Source of the DNA: JAABVY01 sp964627935 | GTDB lineage: Bacteria > Zixibacteria > MSB-5A5 > JAABVY01 | Length of the DNA stretch: 64,000 bases | Reading direction: 5' to 3' | Assembly: GCA_964627935.1 (NCBI GenBank) | Contig: CAZVLB010000001.1 | Location: 310,001-374,000 of the forward strand | Shown here: piece by piece, positions 35,076 to 43,584 of the stretch | How positions within the stretch are numbered: position 1 is the first letter of the stretch | Layout of the letters: each line of letters begins with the position of its first letter | Position numbers and translations under genes: made by a program | Notes under the pieces: generated by a model | Databases searched by the model: none | The model's input: the letters and a program-made list of their open reading frames with translations, nothing else | What the model was told of the DNA's origin: nothing

Positions 35076-35470
35076 TGTTTCCGGCAAGAATATGGAGAGA
35101 AAGGCCGCAGAGATATCGTCTCGAGGCGGTCAAGAATAAAGCCACCGGCGAGGTCTATTTCCCGCCCCGCGTGGTAGACAGAGACGGCAAGAAGTTCGAA
35201 GCCGAAAATTATATCCTTCCCAGCGAAGGAAAGATTCATACCTATACAATCATCGAGGTTCCTCCCAGCCAGTTCAAAGATGAGGCTCCCTATGTTGTCG
35301 GTATAGTCGAGCTTTCCGATGGTACTAAGCTGACCTGCCAGATCACCGATCTGGCCGACAAAAGCTGGCTTGGCATCGGCAAGAAAGTTCGCCTGGAATT
35401 CAGAAGAGTCCAGACCGACAGCCATCATGGAGTATTGTCTTACGGCTATAAAGCCGTGCCGGCGGAGTAA
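35075..35470 (+). CDS. DUF35 OB-fold protein lacking the zinc-ribbon cysteines
   Basis: A 131-residue DUF35 protein (OB-fold nucleic-acid-binding-like; in archaea it bridges the thiolase and HMG-CoA synthase and helps hold CoA). The OB fold spans about 45-125 (YTIIEVPPSQF, PYVVGIVELSDG, GKKVRLEFRRV). The N-terminal segment keeps the zinc-ribbon layout (TGEVYFPPRVVDRDG), but the usual two CxxC pairs are absent; there is a single Cys, in TCQI. Coupled by a 1-base overlap to the thiolase, with GGAGGTGG as ribosome site. Its place in the trio fixes the role better than the sequence does. Confidence 0.88.
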   Translation: MFPARIWRERPQRYRLEAVKNKATGEVYFPPRVVDRDGKKFEAENYILPSEGKIHTYTIIEVPPSQFKDEAPYVVGIVELSDGTKLTCQITDLADKSWLGIGKKVRLEFRRVQTDSHHGVLSYGYKAVPAE

Positions 35471-35472
35471 CG

Positions 35473-37083
35473 ATGTATTCACGAATTGAATCGAAGATCG
35501 ACACATCCTCGGCGGACTTCAAAAAAAATCGGGAGGAAAACCTAAAACTCAGAGATGGGTTTTTAGAGAAACTGGAAGTCATCAAAAAGGGCGGACCGGA
35601 TTACATGGTCGAGCGCCACAAGAAACGTGGCAAGATGACCGCGCGTGAACGTCTGGCCGCTCTCTTCGACAAGAATACGCCGTTTCTGGAATTATCGCCC
35701 CTGGCGGCATATGACATGTACGAAAATGAAGCCCCCTCGGCCGGGATGATCACCGGTATCGGTGTTGTCCGCGGCCGTGAGGTGCTGGTTATCGCCAATG
35801 ATGCCACAGTCAAGGGCGGAACATATTTTCCCATGACAATCAAGAAGCACGTGCGTGCCCAGCAGGTTGCCATGGAAAATCACCTGCCCTGTGTCTACCT
35901 GGTGGATTCCGGAGGAATCTTCCTGCCCCATCAAAGCGGGACATTCCCGGACCAGGGACATTTCGGACGGATTTTCTACAATCAGTCTGTCATGTCGGCC
36001 ATGAGCATTCCACAGATTTCGGTGGTCATGGGTTCATGCACCGCCGGTGGTGCCTATGTGCCCGCTTTGTGCGATGAGACTGTCATTGTCAAGAAGCAGG
36101 GTACGATCTTTATCGGCGGCCCGCCTCTGGTGAAAGCCGCAACCGGTGAATCGGTAACCGATGAGGAATTGGGTGGCGCGGATGTACACTGCCGTATTTC
36201 AGGCGTGGCCGATCATTATGCGCAAAACGACCAGCATGCGATTGAAATCACACGTTCGGTTGTGGAATCGCTGGATCATCCGGCCAAATTCAAACTCAAT
36301 CGTATCGAACCTGAGGATCCTTATTATGATCCTGAGGAACTCTATGGCGTAGTGCCTGCCAACCTGCGCAAGCCCTATGATATTCGCGAAGCTATAGCAC
36401 GAATTGTTGACGGCTCGAGATTCCAGGAATTCAAAGAATTATACGGCCAGACACTGGTGACCGGCTTCGCGCGAATTATGGGCTATCCGGTTGGCATAAT
36501 CGGCAATAATGGTGTGCTTTTCTCGGAGAGTTCTGTCAAGGGAGCACATTTTATCGAGCTCTGCACCGAACGCCAGATTCCGCTTATCTTCCTGCAGAAT
36601 ATCAGCGGATTTATTGTCGGCAAGCAGTATGAGCATGGCGGCATTGCCAAAGACGGCGCCAAGATGGTGCATGCTGTGGCCAATGCCAAAGTGCCCAAGT
36701 TCACCGTTGTAATCGGTGGTTCATACGGCGCCGGTAACTATGCCATGTGCGGACGTGGCTATTTCCCGCGTCTGATGTGGATGTGGCCGAATGCCAAGAT
36801 CTGTGTCATGGGTGGTGAACAGGCTGCCGATGTGCTCTGGACCGTCAAGAAACGTCAGCTCGAGAAAAAGGGCGTGAAAATCACCGGGGATATGGAGCGG
36901 GAATTCAAGAAGCCGACACTGGAACGCTACGAATTCGAATCGACGCCATATTATTCCGGGGCGAGGCTCTGGGATGACGGCATGATCGATCCGGTCGAGA
37001 CGCGCAGGATGCTGGCGCTGGGTATTTCCATGTCGCTCAATGCCGATGTGCCCAAGACCAAGTACGGTGTATTCAGGATGTAG
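35473..37083 (+). CDS. Acyl-CoA carboxylase beta subunit, methylcrotonyl-CoA carboxylase type
   Basis: A 536-residue carboxyltransferase. N-terminal half: GGGTYFP-type segment VKGGTYFPMTIKKH and MGSCTAGGAYVPA. C-terminal half: GGSYGAGNYAMCGRGY. The ending (YYSGARLWDDGMIDPVETRR and GVFRM) is the hallmark of methylcrotonyl-CoA carboxylase beta subunits (LiuB/MccB) rather than propionyl- or acetyl-CoA carboxylases. It would turn 3-methylcrotonyl-CoA into 3-methylglutaconyl-CoA using carboxybiotin from the two genes downstream. GGAG precedes the ATG, 2 bases after the DUF35 gene. Confidence 0.88.
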   Translation: MYSRIESKIDTSSADFKKNREENLKLRDGFLEKLEVIKKGGPDYMVERHKKRGKMTARERLAALFDKNTPFLELSPLAAYDMYENEAPSAGMITGIGVVRGREVLVIANDATVKGGTYFPMTIKKHVRAQQVAMENHLPCVYLVDSGGIFLPHQSGTFPDQGHFGRIFYNQSVMSAMSIPQISVVMGSCTAGGAYVPALCDETVIVKKQGTIFIGGPPLVKAATGESVTDEELGGADVHCRISGVADHYAQNDQHAIEITRSVVESLDHPAKFKLNRIEPEDPYYDPEELYGVVPANLRKPYDIREAIARIVDGSRFQEFKELYGQTLVTGFARIMGYPVGIIGNNGVLFSESSVKGAHFIELCTERQIPLIFLQNISGFIVGKQYEHGGIAKDGAKMVHAVANAKVPKFTVVIGGSYGAGNYAMCGRGYFPRLMWMWPNAKICVMGGEQAADVLWTVKKRQLEKKGVKITGDMEREFKKPTLERYEFESTPYYSGARLWDDGMIDPVETRRMLALGISMSLNADVPKTKYGVFRM

Positions 37084-37100
37084 CCGGGAAGGATTATCCG

Positions 37101-37886
37101 ATGGCTGACTATGAAACCATTAAATACAATAAGGACGGCAATGTTGCACGGATAACGTTCTGCCGTCCCAAAATCCATAACGCCTTCAATTCGACTATGA
37201 TCCGTGAGCTTTATGATCTCTTCAGCAAGATGAGAGATGATAATGACATCCGGGTTGTGGTCATAACCGGCGAGGGCAAGTCCTATTGCGCCGGGGCCGA
37301 TTTGAACTGGATGCGCGATGTGGTCAGGTATTCCTATGAACAGAATCTCAAGGAATCGCTGGAACTGGCCATGCTCTTCCGCACAATCTATGAATTCCCG
37401 CGCCCGGTGATCGGGCGAATCAATGGTGCCGCTATCGGTGGCGGGACGGGATTCGTGGCTGTAACGGATATTGCAATTGCGGCCGAATCGGCAGTGTTTT
37501 CATTTTCGGAGGTCAAGATCGGCGTGGTGCCGGCCTGTATTTCGCCCTATGTGGTCAAACGCGTGGGCGAGGGCCGTGCCCGTGAATTCTTCCTGACCGG
37601 CGAACGGCTGACCGCGCAACGCGCATTGGATTCGGGCCTGGTCAATCGTATGGTGCCGGATGATAAGCTGGATGACGAGGTAGAGGCCATGGTCAAACAG
37701 CTGTTATCTTCCGGGCCGGATGCCCTGGCTATGTGCAAGGAACTTTTGGCAACCATAGCCGACCAGAATATCGGCGAATTCGAAAAATATACCGCCGAGG
37801 TGATCGCGACATTGCGCAAATCAGATGAGGGACAGGAGGGTATGGACGCTTTTCTGAACAAACGCAAACCGAATTGGGTGGAGTAG
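37101..37886 (+). CDS. Methylglutaconyl-CoA hydratase (LiuC-like crotonase)
   Basis: A 261-residue crotonase. Oxyanion-hole segments are CAGADLNWM and NGAAIGGGTG. The first catalytic Glu of classical enoyl-CoA hydratases is Gly here, while the second is kept in SFSEVKIGVVPACISPYVV; this pattern and the SPYV segment are those of bacterial LiuC. It would interconvert 3-methylglutaconyl-CoA and HMG-CoA, linking the carboxylase to the HMG-CoA synthase in the same operon. A broader enoyl-CoA hydratase activity cannot be excluded. Confidence 0.85.
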   Translation: MADYETIKYNKDGNVARITFCRPKIHNAFNSTMIRELYDLFSKMRDDNDIRVVVITGEGKSYCAGADLNWMRDVVRYSYEQNLKESLELAMLFRTIYEFPRPVIGRINGAAIGGGTGFVAVTDIAIAAESAVFSFSEVKIGVVPACISPYVVKRVGEGRAREFFLTGERLTAQRALDSGLVNRMVPDDKLDDEVEAMVKQLLSSGPDALAMCKELLATIADQNIGEFEKYTAEVIATLRKSDEGQEGMDAFLNKRKPNWVE

Positions 37887-37896
37887 ATAATCAAAC

Positions 37897-39399
37897 ATGT
37901 TTAAAAAAATACTGGTCGCCAACCGCGGAGAAATCGCCTGCCGGATCATCCAGGCGGCCTCTGAAATGAATATTCCCACGCTGGCGGTTTATTCTGAAGC
38001 GGATGAGAAAGCTCTGCATGTGCTCAGGGCCGACGAAGCCGCGCTCCTGGGACCGCCGTCGCCGCTTGAAAGCTACCTGAATATTGATCGCTTGATTGAA
38101 GTCGCGAAGGAATTTGGCTCCGATGCGATTCATCCCGGCTACGGTTTCCTGGCCGAAAATCATAATTTTGCCAGGCAGTGCGAAGATGAAGGGATTACCT
38201 TTATCGGCTCGCATTCGGAATCGATTCGCGCAATGGGCAACAAGGTCGAGGCGCGTCAGATGATGATCAACTCCGGTGTGCCCGTGATACCGGGCATGGA
38301 GGGTTCAGCCGAGGATGTCGAGCTGTTCAAGAAAGAGGCCGAACGGGTTGGCTATCCGGTGCTTCTGAAAGCCGCCGCAGGTGGCGGTGGTAAAGGCATG
38401 CGGGTTGTCCATGATCCGGATAATATCGAGGATGCCCTGCATGGCGCCATGCGCGAGGCCAAATCGGCTTTTGGCGATGATTCGGTCTATCTCGAAAAAT
38501 ATATTCAGGAACCGCGTCATATCGAGTTCCAGGTATTCGGCGATAAGCACGGAAACTATATTCATCTGTTCGAACGCGAGTGTTCGATCCAGCGCCGTCA
38601 CCAGAAAATAATCGAGGAAACACCCTCGGTGGCGGTTGATGATCTGTTGCGTACCAAGATGGGTGAGGCGGCTGTGCAGGTTGCCCGCGCATGTGAGTAT
38701 ACCAATGCCGGTACGGTCGAATTTTTGCTGGATAAGGACAAGAATTTTTATTTCCTGGAAATGAACACGCGCATACAGGTTGAACACCCGATCACTGAAA
38801 TGGTAGTCGGTGTGGACCTGGTCAAGGAACAGATTCGTGTCGCGTCGGGCGAACCATTGTCTATCGGGCAGGGTGATGTCGAGCAGCGCGGGCATGCAAT
38901 CGAATGCAGGGTATATGCCGAGGATGCCGAGAATAAATTCCTGCCGTCATCGGGCAAACTGCTCTTCCATCGTGAACCGCGCGGGCCATTTATCCGCGTC
39001 GATACGGGCGTCTATTCCGGGGTTGATGTAACCGTTTACTATGATCCGATTCTATCCAAGCTGGTTGTCTGGGGTGAAAACAGGGCCGATGCGATCGAGC
39101 GAATGAAGAAGGCCCTGGATAATTATATCGTGTTGGGAGTCAAGACATCCATCCATTATCTTAAAGCGATACTTGAACACAGGGAATTCATCGAGGGCCG
39201 CACCTACACTGATTTCATCGATACCAATATGAAAGATTGGGTCCCGCCGGAATTATCTGATGATAACAAAAAGATAGTTCTCCTGGCGGCCGCAGTGAAC
39301 GAGATGAACAGGAAGCCGGAATACGCCGAGGGCGGTCCGCAGGAGATGCCATCGCCATGGCAAACCATTGGCAAATGGGAAATTGGGATGGGAGGTTAA
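37897..39399 (+). CDS. Biotin carboxylase subunit of acyl-CoA carboxylase
   Basis: A 500-residue biotin carboxylase. N domain HPGYGFLAEN; ATP-grasp glycine loop AAGGGGKGMRVV; CSIQRRHQKIIEE and MNTRIQVEHPITE carry the metal, bicarbonate and biotin residues. It is about 50 residues longer than E. coli AccC, and the biotin carrier is a separate gene 1 base downstream, whereas MCC alpha subunits usually carry both. It loads CO2 on biotin at the cost of ATP for the carboxyltransferase two genes upstream. GGAG precedes the ATG, 10 bases after the hydratase gene. Confidence 0.93.
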   Translation: MFKKILVANRGEIACRIIQAASEMNIPTLAVYSEADEKALHVLRADEAALLGPPSPLESYLNIDRLIEVAKEFGSDAIHPGYGFLAENHNFARQCEDEGITFIGSHSESIRAMGNKVEARQMMINSGVPVIPGMEGSAEDVELFKKEAERVGYPVLLKAAAGGGGKGMRVVHDPDNIEDALHGAMREAKSAFGDDSVYLEKYIQEPRHIEFQVFGDKHGNYIHLFERECSIQRRHQKIIEETPSVAVDDLLRTKMGEAAVQVARACEYTNAGTVEFLLDKDKNFYFLEMNTRIQVEHPITEMVVGVDLVKEQIRVASGEPLSIGQGDVEQRGHAIECRVYAEDAENKFLPSSGKLLFHREPRGPFIRVDTGVYSGVDVTVYYDPILSKLVVWGENRADAIERMKKALDNYIVLGVKTSIHYLKAILEHREFIEGRTYTDFIDTNMKDWVPPELSDDNKKIVLLAAAVNEMNRKPEYAEGGPQEMPSPWQTIGKWEIGMGG

Positions 39400-39400
39400 A

Positions 39401-39910
39401 GTGGATTATGAACTTGTTTTAGATGGTCAGGAATACTTCGTTTCGATTTCCAAAGGCAAGAACGGCTATACAGCCAAAATCGGCGATGAGGAATTTTCGT
39501 TCGAGCAAATAGATTTTGAAACCGCCTGCTTAAAGTTAAATGTTAACGGTGTGCCCAAAACCGTATATGTGGCAGGTGAAAATGAAAAGTGCTACGTTCA
39601 TGTCGACGGGCTCGTGCATACGCTCGAAATCCCCTCGGAGGAATCATCGGCAGGCGCCGGATCATCGGATTTAATTGTCGATGGCAAACAACTGGTGGTC
39701 GCGCCTATGCCGGGCAAGATTGTCGATATTCCGGTCAAGGTCGGGCAGGCGGTCAAGGAAAAAGATATTCTCTGCGTGGTCGAGGCGATGAAGATGGAAA
39801 ACGAAATCCGCTGCATGGTCAAGGGTGTGGTCAAGGAAATCGGCTACAAGGCCGGTGACCTGGTCGGCACCGAGGAAACGATCCTGATAGTCGAGGCGGC
39901 CGAGGAATAG
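39401..39910 (+). CDS. Biotin carboxyl carrier protein of acyl-CoA carboxylase
   Basis: A 169-residue carrier. I start it at GTG 39401, which follows GGGAGG and lies 1 base past the preceding stop. The N-terminal part (1-80) is strand-rich, like the BT domain linking carboxylase modules. The C-terminal biotinyl domain has the biotin lysine K131 in VVEAMKMENEI and the preceding APMPGKI hairpin. It shuttles the carboxyl group between the biotin carboxylase and the MCC-type beta subunit. Last gene of the operon, followed by a terminator. Confidence 0.92.
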   Translation: MDYELVLDGQEYFVSISKGKNGYTAKIGDEEFSFEQIDFETACLKLNVNGVPKTVYVAGENEKCYVHVDGLVHTLEIPSEESSAGAGSSDLIVDGKQLVVAPMPGKIVDIPVKVGQAVKEKDILCVVEAMKMENEIRCMVKGVVKEIGYKAGDLVGTEETILIVEAAEE

Positions 39911-39943
39911 ACTTTTTCTGCATATGTGGCCCTTCAAAATTTT

Positions 39944-39979
39944 CAACCCACCGTTCCATGATGGTGGGTTTTGTTTTGT
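39944..39979 (+). terminator. Terminator of the HMG-CoA operon
   Basis: AACCCACC and GGTGGGTT form an 8-base stem with a 10-base loop, followed by TTGTTTTG, 34 bases past the biotin carrier gene. Confidence 0.85.
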
Positions 39980-39998
39980 ACGTTATTATGGACCGCGT

Positions 39999-40035
39999 CA
40001 GTTCACCGTTCCGATAAATCGGGACTAAGGAACTG
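39999..40035 (+). ncRNA. Nested stem-loop, RNA element candidate
   Basis: An outer stem CAGTTC/GAACTG encloses an inner stem GTTCCGAT/ATCGGGAC (7 pairs with one G-T, 4-base loop). The two-level pairing is unlikely to be pure chance, but no covariation data are available. Confidence 0.3.
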
Positions 40036-40118
40036 ATGCAACACCGGTAGCATTTGCATCGATGAATAGGGATCGGGATAAAGATAACCAAAATGTTGTA
40101 ATTGCAGGCGCTGGGTGG

Positions 40119-40143
40119 CCGGCTCAAACTTTGTTTGGGCCGG
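40119..40143 (+). ncRNA. Strong 11-bp hairpin
   Basis: CCGGCTCAAAC pairs with GTTTGGGCCGG (10 Watson-Crick pairs and one G-T) around the 3-base loop TTT. No T run follows on either strand, which argues against a simple terminator. Confidence 0.4.
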
Positions 40144-40356
40144 ATAGAAACGCAAAATATGCCTATATCATCCAAACCTCGACTTGAATACCATACCTCT
40201 TTAGTATACATAATCTTATTGCCCGAAATGATTTGCCCGCAGGCGTGATATTTATTATATTTGAGAATTGTTTCACAAGATAGAGGCCTTCCATCCGGGA
40301 GGGAATACCTGTAAATAGTAGTATTTATCAATAAATCTGGACTCACGGAGGAATAG

Positions 40357-41547
40357 ATGGATTATCCTGAAGCTTATATTGTTGCCGGATGCCGTTCCGC
40401 TATCGGTATTCTGCACAGTCATCTTTCCGCATTTTCAGCGCCACAGCTGGGCGCATTTGCTATCAAAGAAGTGGTAAAAAGAGCCGGTATCGATCCCGCC
40501 ACAGTTGACGAGGTCATTATGGGCCAGGTGGTGCAGGGCGGATCGGGCCAGGCCCCGGGCCGTCAGGCCGCAATCCATGGCGGAGTACCGCCCGAGGTCC
40601 CGGCTGTGACAATCAACAAGGTCTGCGGATCAGGGCTAAAGGCCGTTATGATGGCCGCCTCGCAAATCAAAGCCGGCGATGGCCATTGTTTCATCTGCGG
40701 CGGTATGGAAAGCATGTCCAATGCCCCCAATATCCTGCCCGCCAAGGCCAAGCGCGGATTTAAGTTCGGCAATCAGCAGTTGATTGATATTATGATCACA
40801 GATGGCCTGTGGGACTCATTCAATAACTTCCACATGGGCAATGCCGCCGAATATACTGCCGAAAAAGCCGGTATCACGCGTGAGATGCAGGATGAGTTTG
40901 CGCATAATTCTCATCAGAAAGCGCTCAAGGCCTGGGATGAGGGCAAATTCGACGCTGAAGTTTTCCCGATCGAGATTCCCCAGCGCAAGGGTGATCCGGT
41001 TGTGTTCAACAAAGATGAAAATCCGCGTGTGACCACACCGGAAAAGCTGGGCTTTCTCAAGCCGGCCTTTGTCAAAGAAGGAACGGTAACGGCAGGTAAC
41101 GCCCCGGGTCTGAATGATGGCTCAGCGGCAGTGATAGTATGTTCGAAGGAATATATCGACAAGCATAACCTGACACCAATTTGCAAAATCACGGCCTATG
41201 ATTCGGCCAGCCTCGACCCCAAAGAACTTTTCTTTACACCGATTTATGCCGTGCGCAAGGTCATGAAGAAACTGGGTACCGATGATGTCAATTTCTTCGA
41301 TCTGATCGAAGCCAATGAGGCCTTCAGCGCACAGGCCTTAGCCGATGGCAAAGAACTCGGCTGGGACTGGGATCGTGTCAATGTCCATGGCGGCGCGGTG
41401 GCGCTGGGTCATCCGATCGGAGCATCGGGCGCACGTGTGCTGGTGACTCTGATGAATGCGCTCAAGGATCGCGGCAAGAAGACCGGTATCGCCACGCTCT
41501 GCCTTGGCGGCGGATCTGCGGTGGCCCTTTCAATCGAGATGGTATAA
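40357..41547 (+). CDS. atoB: Acetyl-CoA C-acetyltransferase (classical thiolase)
   Basis: A 396-residue thiolase of the PhaA/AtoB class. Cys90 in INKVCGSGLK accepts the acyl group; EANEAFSAQA, GHPIGASGAR and the C-terminal TLCLGGGSAVAL carry the remaining active-site residues. It differs from the archaeal-type thiolase at 33915, so the organism has two acetoacetyl-CoA thiolases in neighbouring operons. CGGAGG precedes the ATG. It heads a four-gene unit with a 3-hydroxyacyl-CoA dehydrogenase and two acyl-CoA dehydrogenases, which fits C4 beta-oxidation or butyrate-type metabolism. Confidence 0.93.
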   Translation: MDYPEAYIVAGCRSAIGILHSHLSAFSAPQLGAFAIKEVVKRAGIDPATVDEVIMGQVVQGGSGQAPGRQAAIHGGVPPEVPAVTINKVCGSGLKAVMMAASQIKAGDGHCFICGGMESMSNAPNILPAKAKRGFKFGNQQLIDIMITDGLWDSFNNFHMGNAAEYTAEKAGITREMQDEFAHNSHQKALKAWDEGKFDAEVFPIEIPQRKGDPVVFNKDENPRVTTPEKLGFLKPAFVKEGTVTAGNAPGLNDGSAAVIVCSKEYIDKHNLTPICKITAYDSASLDPKELFFTPIYAVRKVMKKLGTDDVNFFDLIEANEAFSAQALADGKELGWDWDRVNVHGGAVALGHPIGASGARVLVTLMNALKDRGKKTGIATLCLGGGSAVALSIEMV

Positions 41548-41571
41548 GACAACTTACGGGAGGTTTTCGAG

Positions 41572-42426
41572 TTGGATATAACAAAAGTAGTAGTATTTGG
41601 CGCGGGCACGATGGGTAATGGCATCGTGCATGTTTTCTCACAGAACGGATATGACGTTACCATGATAGATACGAAACAGGATTTTCTGGATCGCGGCCTT
41701 TCCATGATCAAGAAAAACATGGAGCGCCAGATTAAAAAAGAGATCATAACCGAAGATCAGATGAATGAATCCCTGGGACGAATCAAAACCTCGGTTTCAC
41801 CCGAGGATGCTAGGGATGCCGACCTGGTGGTCGAAGCGATATTTGAAGATCTCGAAACGAAACTTGATCTGTTCAAAAAGCTGGATGCGATCACTCGTGA
41901 TGAAATCATCCTGGCCTCGAACACGTCATCGCTGCCGATAACAAAACTGGCCAGCGCCACCAATCGTCCGGACAAAGTGATCGGAATGCACTTCATGAAT
42001 CCGGTTCCGATGATGAAGCTGATCGAATTGATCCGCGGTATGGCTACCTCGGATGAAACATTCAATTTCATTTTCGAGCTTTCCAGGAAGCTGGGCAAAA
42101 CGCCGGTCGAAGTCAACGACTACCCCGGATTTATTGCCAACAGGATCCTGATGCCGATGATCAATGAAGCCGCCTTTGCGCTTTTTGAGGGTGTGGGAAC
42201 GGCAGAGGCGATTGACACTGTTATGAAACTGGGCATGGCCCATCCAATGGGACCGTTGACACTGGCCGATTTTATCGGGCTGGATGTCTGCCTGGCGATT
42301 CTGGAGGTGCTTCATGAGGGATTGGGCGATCCCAAGTATCGTCCCTGTCCGCTTCTGAAGAAGATGGTTGAAGCCGGATACCTTGGCCGCAAGAGTGGCC
42401 GGGGATTCTATGATTACTCCAAATAG
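41572..42426 (+). CDS. 3-hydroxybutyryl-CoA dehydrogenase
   Basis: A 284-residue NAD(P)-dependent dehydrogenase, the normal length for Hbd/PaaH. It starts with TTG, supported by GGGAGG 9 bases upstream and by the Rossmann motif VVVFGAGTMGNG beginning at residue 6. The catalytic His is in GMHFMNPVPMMKL; the C-terminal domain includes NDYPGFIANRILMPM. It interconverts acetoacetyl-CoA and 3-hydroxybutyryl-CoA beside the thiolase. No crotonase lies in this operon; the LiuC-like one is in the previous operon. Confidence 0.93.
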   Translation: MDITKVVVFGAGTMGNGIVHVFSQNGYDVTMIDTKQDFLDRGLSMIKKNMERQIKKEIITEDQMNESLGRIKTSVSPEDARDADLVVEAIFEDLETKLDLFKKLDAITRDEIILASNTSSLPITKLASATNRPDKVIGMHFMNPVPMMKLIELIRGMATSDETFNFIFELSRKLGKTPVEVNDYPGFIANRILMPMINEAAFALFEGVGTAEAIDTVMKLGMAHPMGPLTLADFIGLDVCLAILEVLHEGLGDPKYRPCPLLKKMVEAGYLGRKSGRGFYDYSK

Positions 42427-42439
42427 ATGAGGAGTTTAT

Positions 42440-43582
42440 ATGAATTTCGAACTTTCTGAAGATCATATAATGATGCGCGATTTCGGTCGCGAATTCGCGG
42501 TCAAACGCCTTGCTCCGATTGCCGAGGAAATGGACGCCAAGGGTGAGATGCCCGATGAGATCATGAAAGAGGCCGCGGAACTGGGTTTCTTCGGACTACT
42601 GTGTCCTGAACAATATGGCGGCCAGGATGTCGACACCCTGAGCTATGCCCTGATTATCGAGGAACTTTCCAGGGCCTGCGCCGGATTTGCGATTACGGTT
42701 TCGGTTCATAACTCGCTGGTAATTCCGGCTATTTTAAATTTTGGAAATGATGAGCTCAAACAGGAATGGCTTCCCAGGTTGGCCTCTGGTGAAATAATCG
42801 GCGCCTATTCATTATCGGAGCCCGGTTCCGGTACCGATGCCGGTAGCCTGAGTTGCCAGGCTCTGCCGCAGGGTGACGATTTCATCTTCAACGGTACCAA
42901 GAGCTGGGTAACCTCGGCCAAGTTCGCCGGTGTTTTTGTGGTATTTACCCTGACCAATCCCGAAGCCGGCCCCAAGGGTATATCAGCCATTATTGTGCCC
43001 GCCGGCCTTGATGGGATGTCACTGGGCGCACCGGAAAAGAAGATGGGCCTGAAATGTTCCGATACCCGTGAGCTGTCATTTATGGATGCCAGGGTTCCGC
43101 AGAAAAACCTCCTGGGCGAACAGGATCATGGATTCAAGATCGCGCTTTCGCTTCTGGATAACGGCAGAATCGGAGTCGGTGCCCAGGCGCTGGGAATCGC
43201 CGAAGCGGCCTATAAAGAAGCCCTGGAATATTCCAAAGAACGCAAGCAGTTCGGCAGACCGATTTCAGCATTCCAGGCAATTCAGTTTAAGCTGGCCGAC
43301 ATGGCCACACAGATCGATGCCGCCAGGCTGATGGTGTATCGTGCCGCGGTTCTGAAAGATTCCGAGGGCCGTCACAGCCGCGAAATTTCCATGGCCAAGT
43401 TGTATGCATCAGAGATGGCCAATTATGTCGTCGATGAGGCGGTGCAGATTCATGGCGGTTACGGCTATGTCAAGGAATATCCGGTGGAACGGTATTTCCG
43501 CGATGCCCGTGTGACAGAGATTTATGAGGGCACATCGGAGGCCCAGAGAGTTGTAATTTCACGCGATATCCTGAAGGATTGA
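42440..43582 (+). CDS. Acyl-CoA dehydrogenase (short-chain type)
   Basis: A 380-residue FAD-dependent acyl-CoA dehydrogenase. Flavin and substrate motifs: GAYSLSEPGSGTDAGS, FNGTKSWVTSAKFA and the QIHGGYGYVKEYPVER segment. Glu363 in EIYEGTSEAQR is the catalytic base at the position used by butyryl-/short-chain enzymes; isovaleryl-CoA dehydrogenases have Ala or Gly there. A short straight-chain substrate is therefore more likely than isovaleryl-CoA. GAGGAG precedes the ATG. No etfAB gene is in the window, although an electron acceptor is needed. Confidence 0.92.
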   Translation: MNFELSEDHIMMRDFGREFAVKRLAPIAEEMDAKGEMPDEIMKEAAELGFFGLLCPEQYGGQDVDTLSYALIIEELSRACAGFAITVSVHNSLVIPAILNFGNDELKQEWLPRLASGEIIGAYSLSEPGSGTDAGSLSCQALPQGDDFIFNGTKSWVTSAKFAGVFVVFTLTNPEAGPKGISAIIVPAGLDGMSLGAPEKKMGLKCSDTRELSFMDARVPQKNLLGEQDHGFKIALSLLDNGRIGVGAQALGIAEAAYKEALEYSKERKQFGRPISAFQAIQFKLADMATQIDAARLMVYRAAVLKDSEGRHSREISMAKLYASEMANYVVDEAVQIHGGYGYVKEYPVERYFRDARVTEIYEGTSEAQRVVISRDILKD

Positions 43583-43584
43583 TT

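Larger units (their letters stand above)
39980..40356 (+). other. Structured gene-free region before the beta-oxidation operon
   Basis: Some 377 bases without a credible coding frame on either strand. It contains a nested stem at 39999-40035 and an 11-base-pair hairpin at 40119-40143, neither with a T tract, followed by AT-rich DNA and a good ribosome site (CGGAGG) before the thiolase gene. A small RNA or a long structured leader is possible. I cannot match it to a known riboswitch. Confidence 0.5.

Noticed and set aside
38305..38895. Long minus-strand frame inside the biotin carboxylase gene
   Set aside because: Opposite a strongly conserved gene; no protein features.
35473..39910. Acetyl-CoA or propionyl-CoA carboxylase for the operon's carboxylase subunits
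   Set aside because: The beta subunit's C-terminal RLWDDGMIDP and GVFRM segments are of the methylcrotonyl-CoA type, and accD is a separate gene at 3750.
39831..40346. Open frame of about 170 codons on the minus strand across the biotin carrier end and the gene-free region
   Set aside because: Overlaps a certain gene and a terminator, has erratic composition and no recognisable domain.
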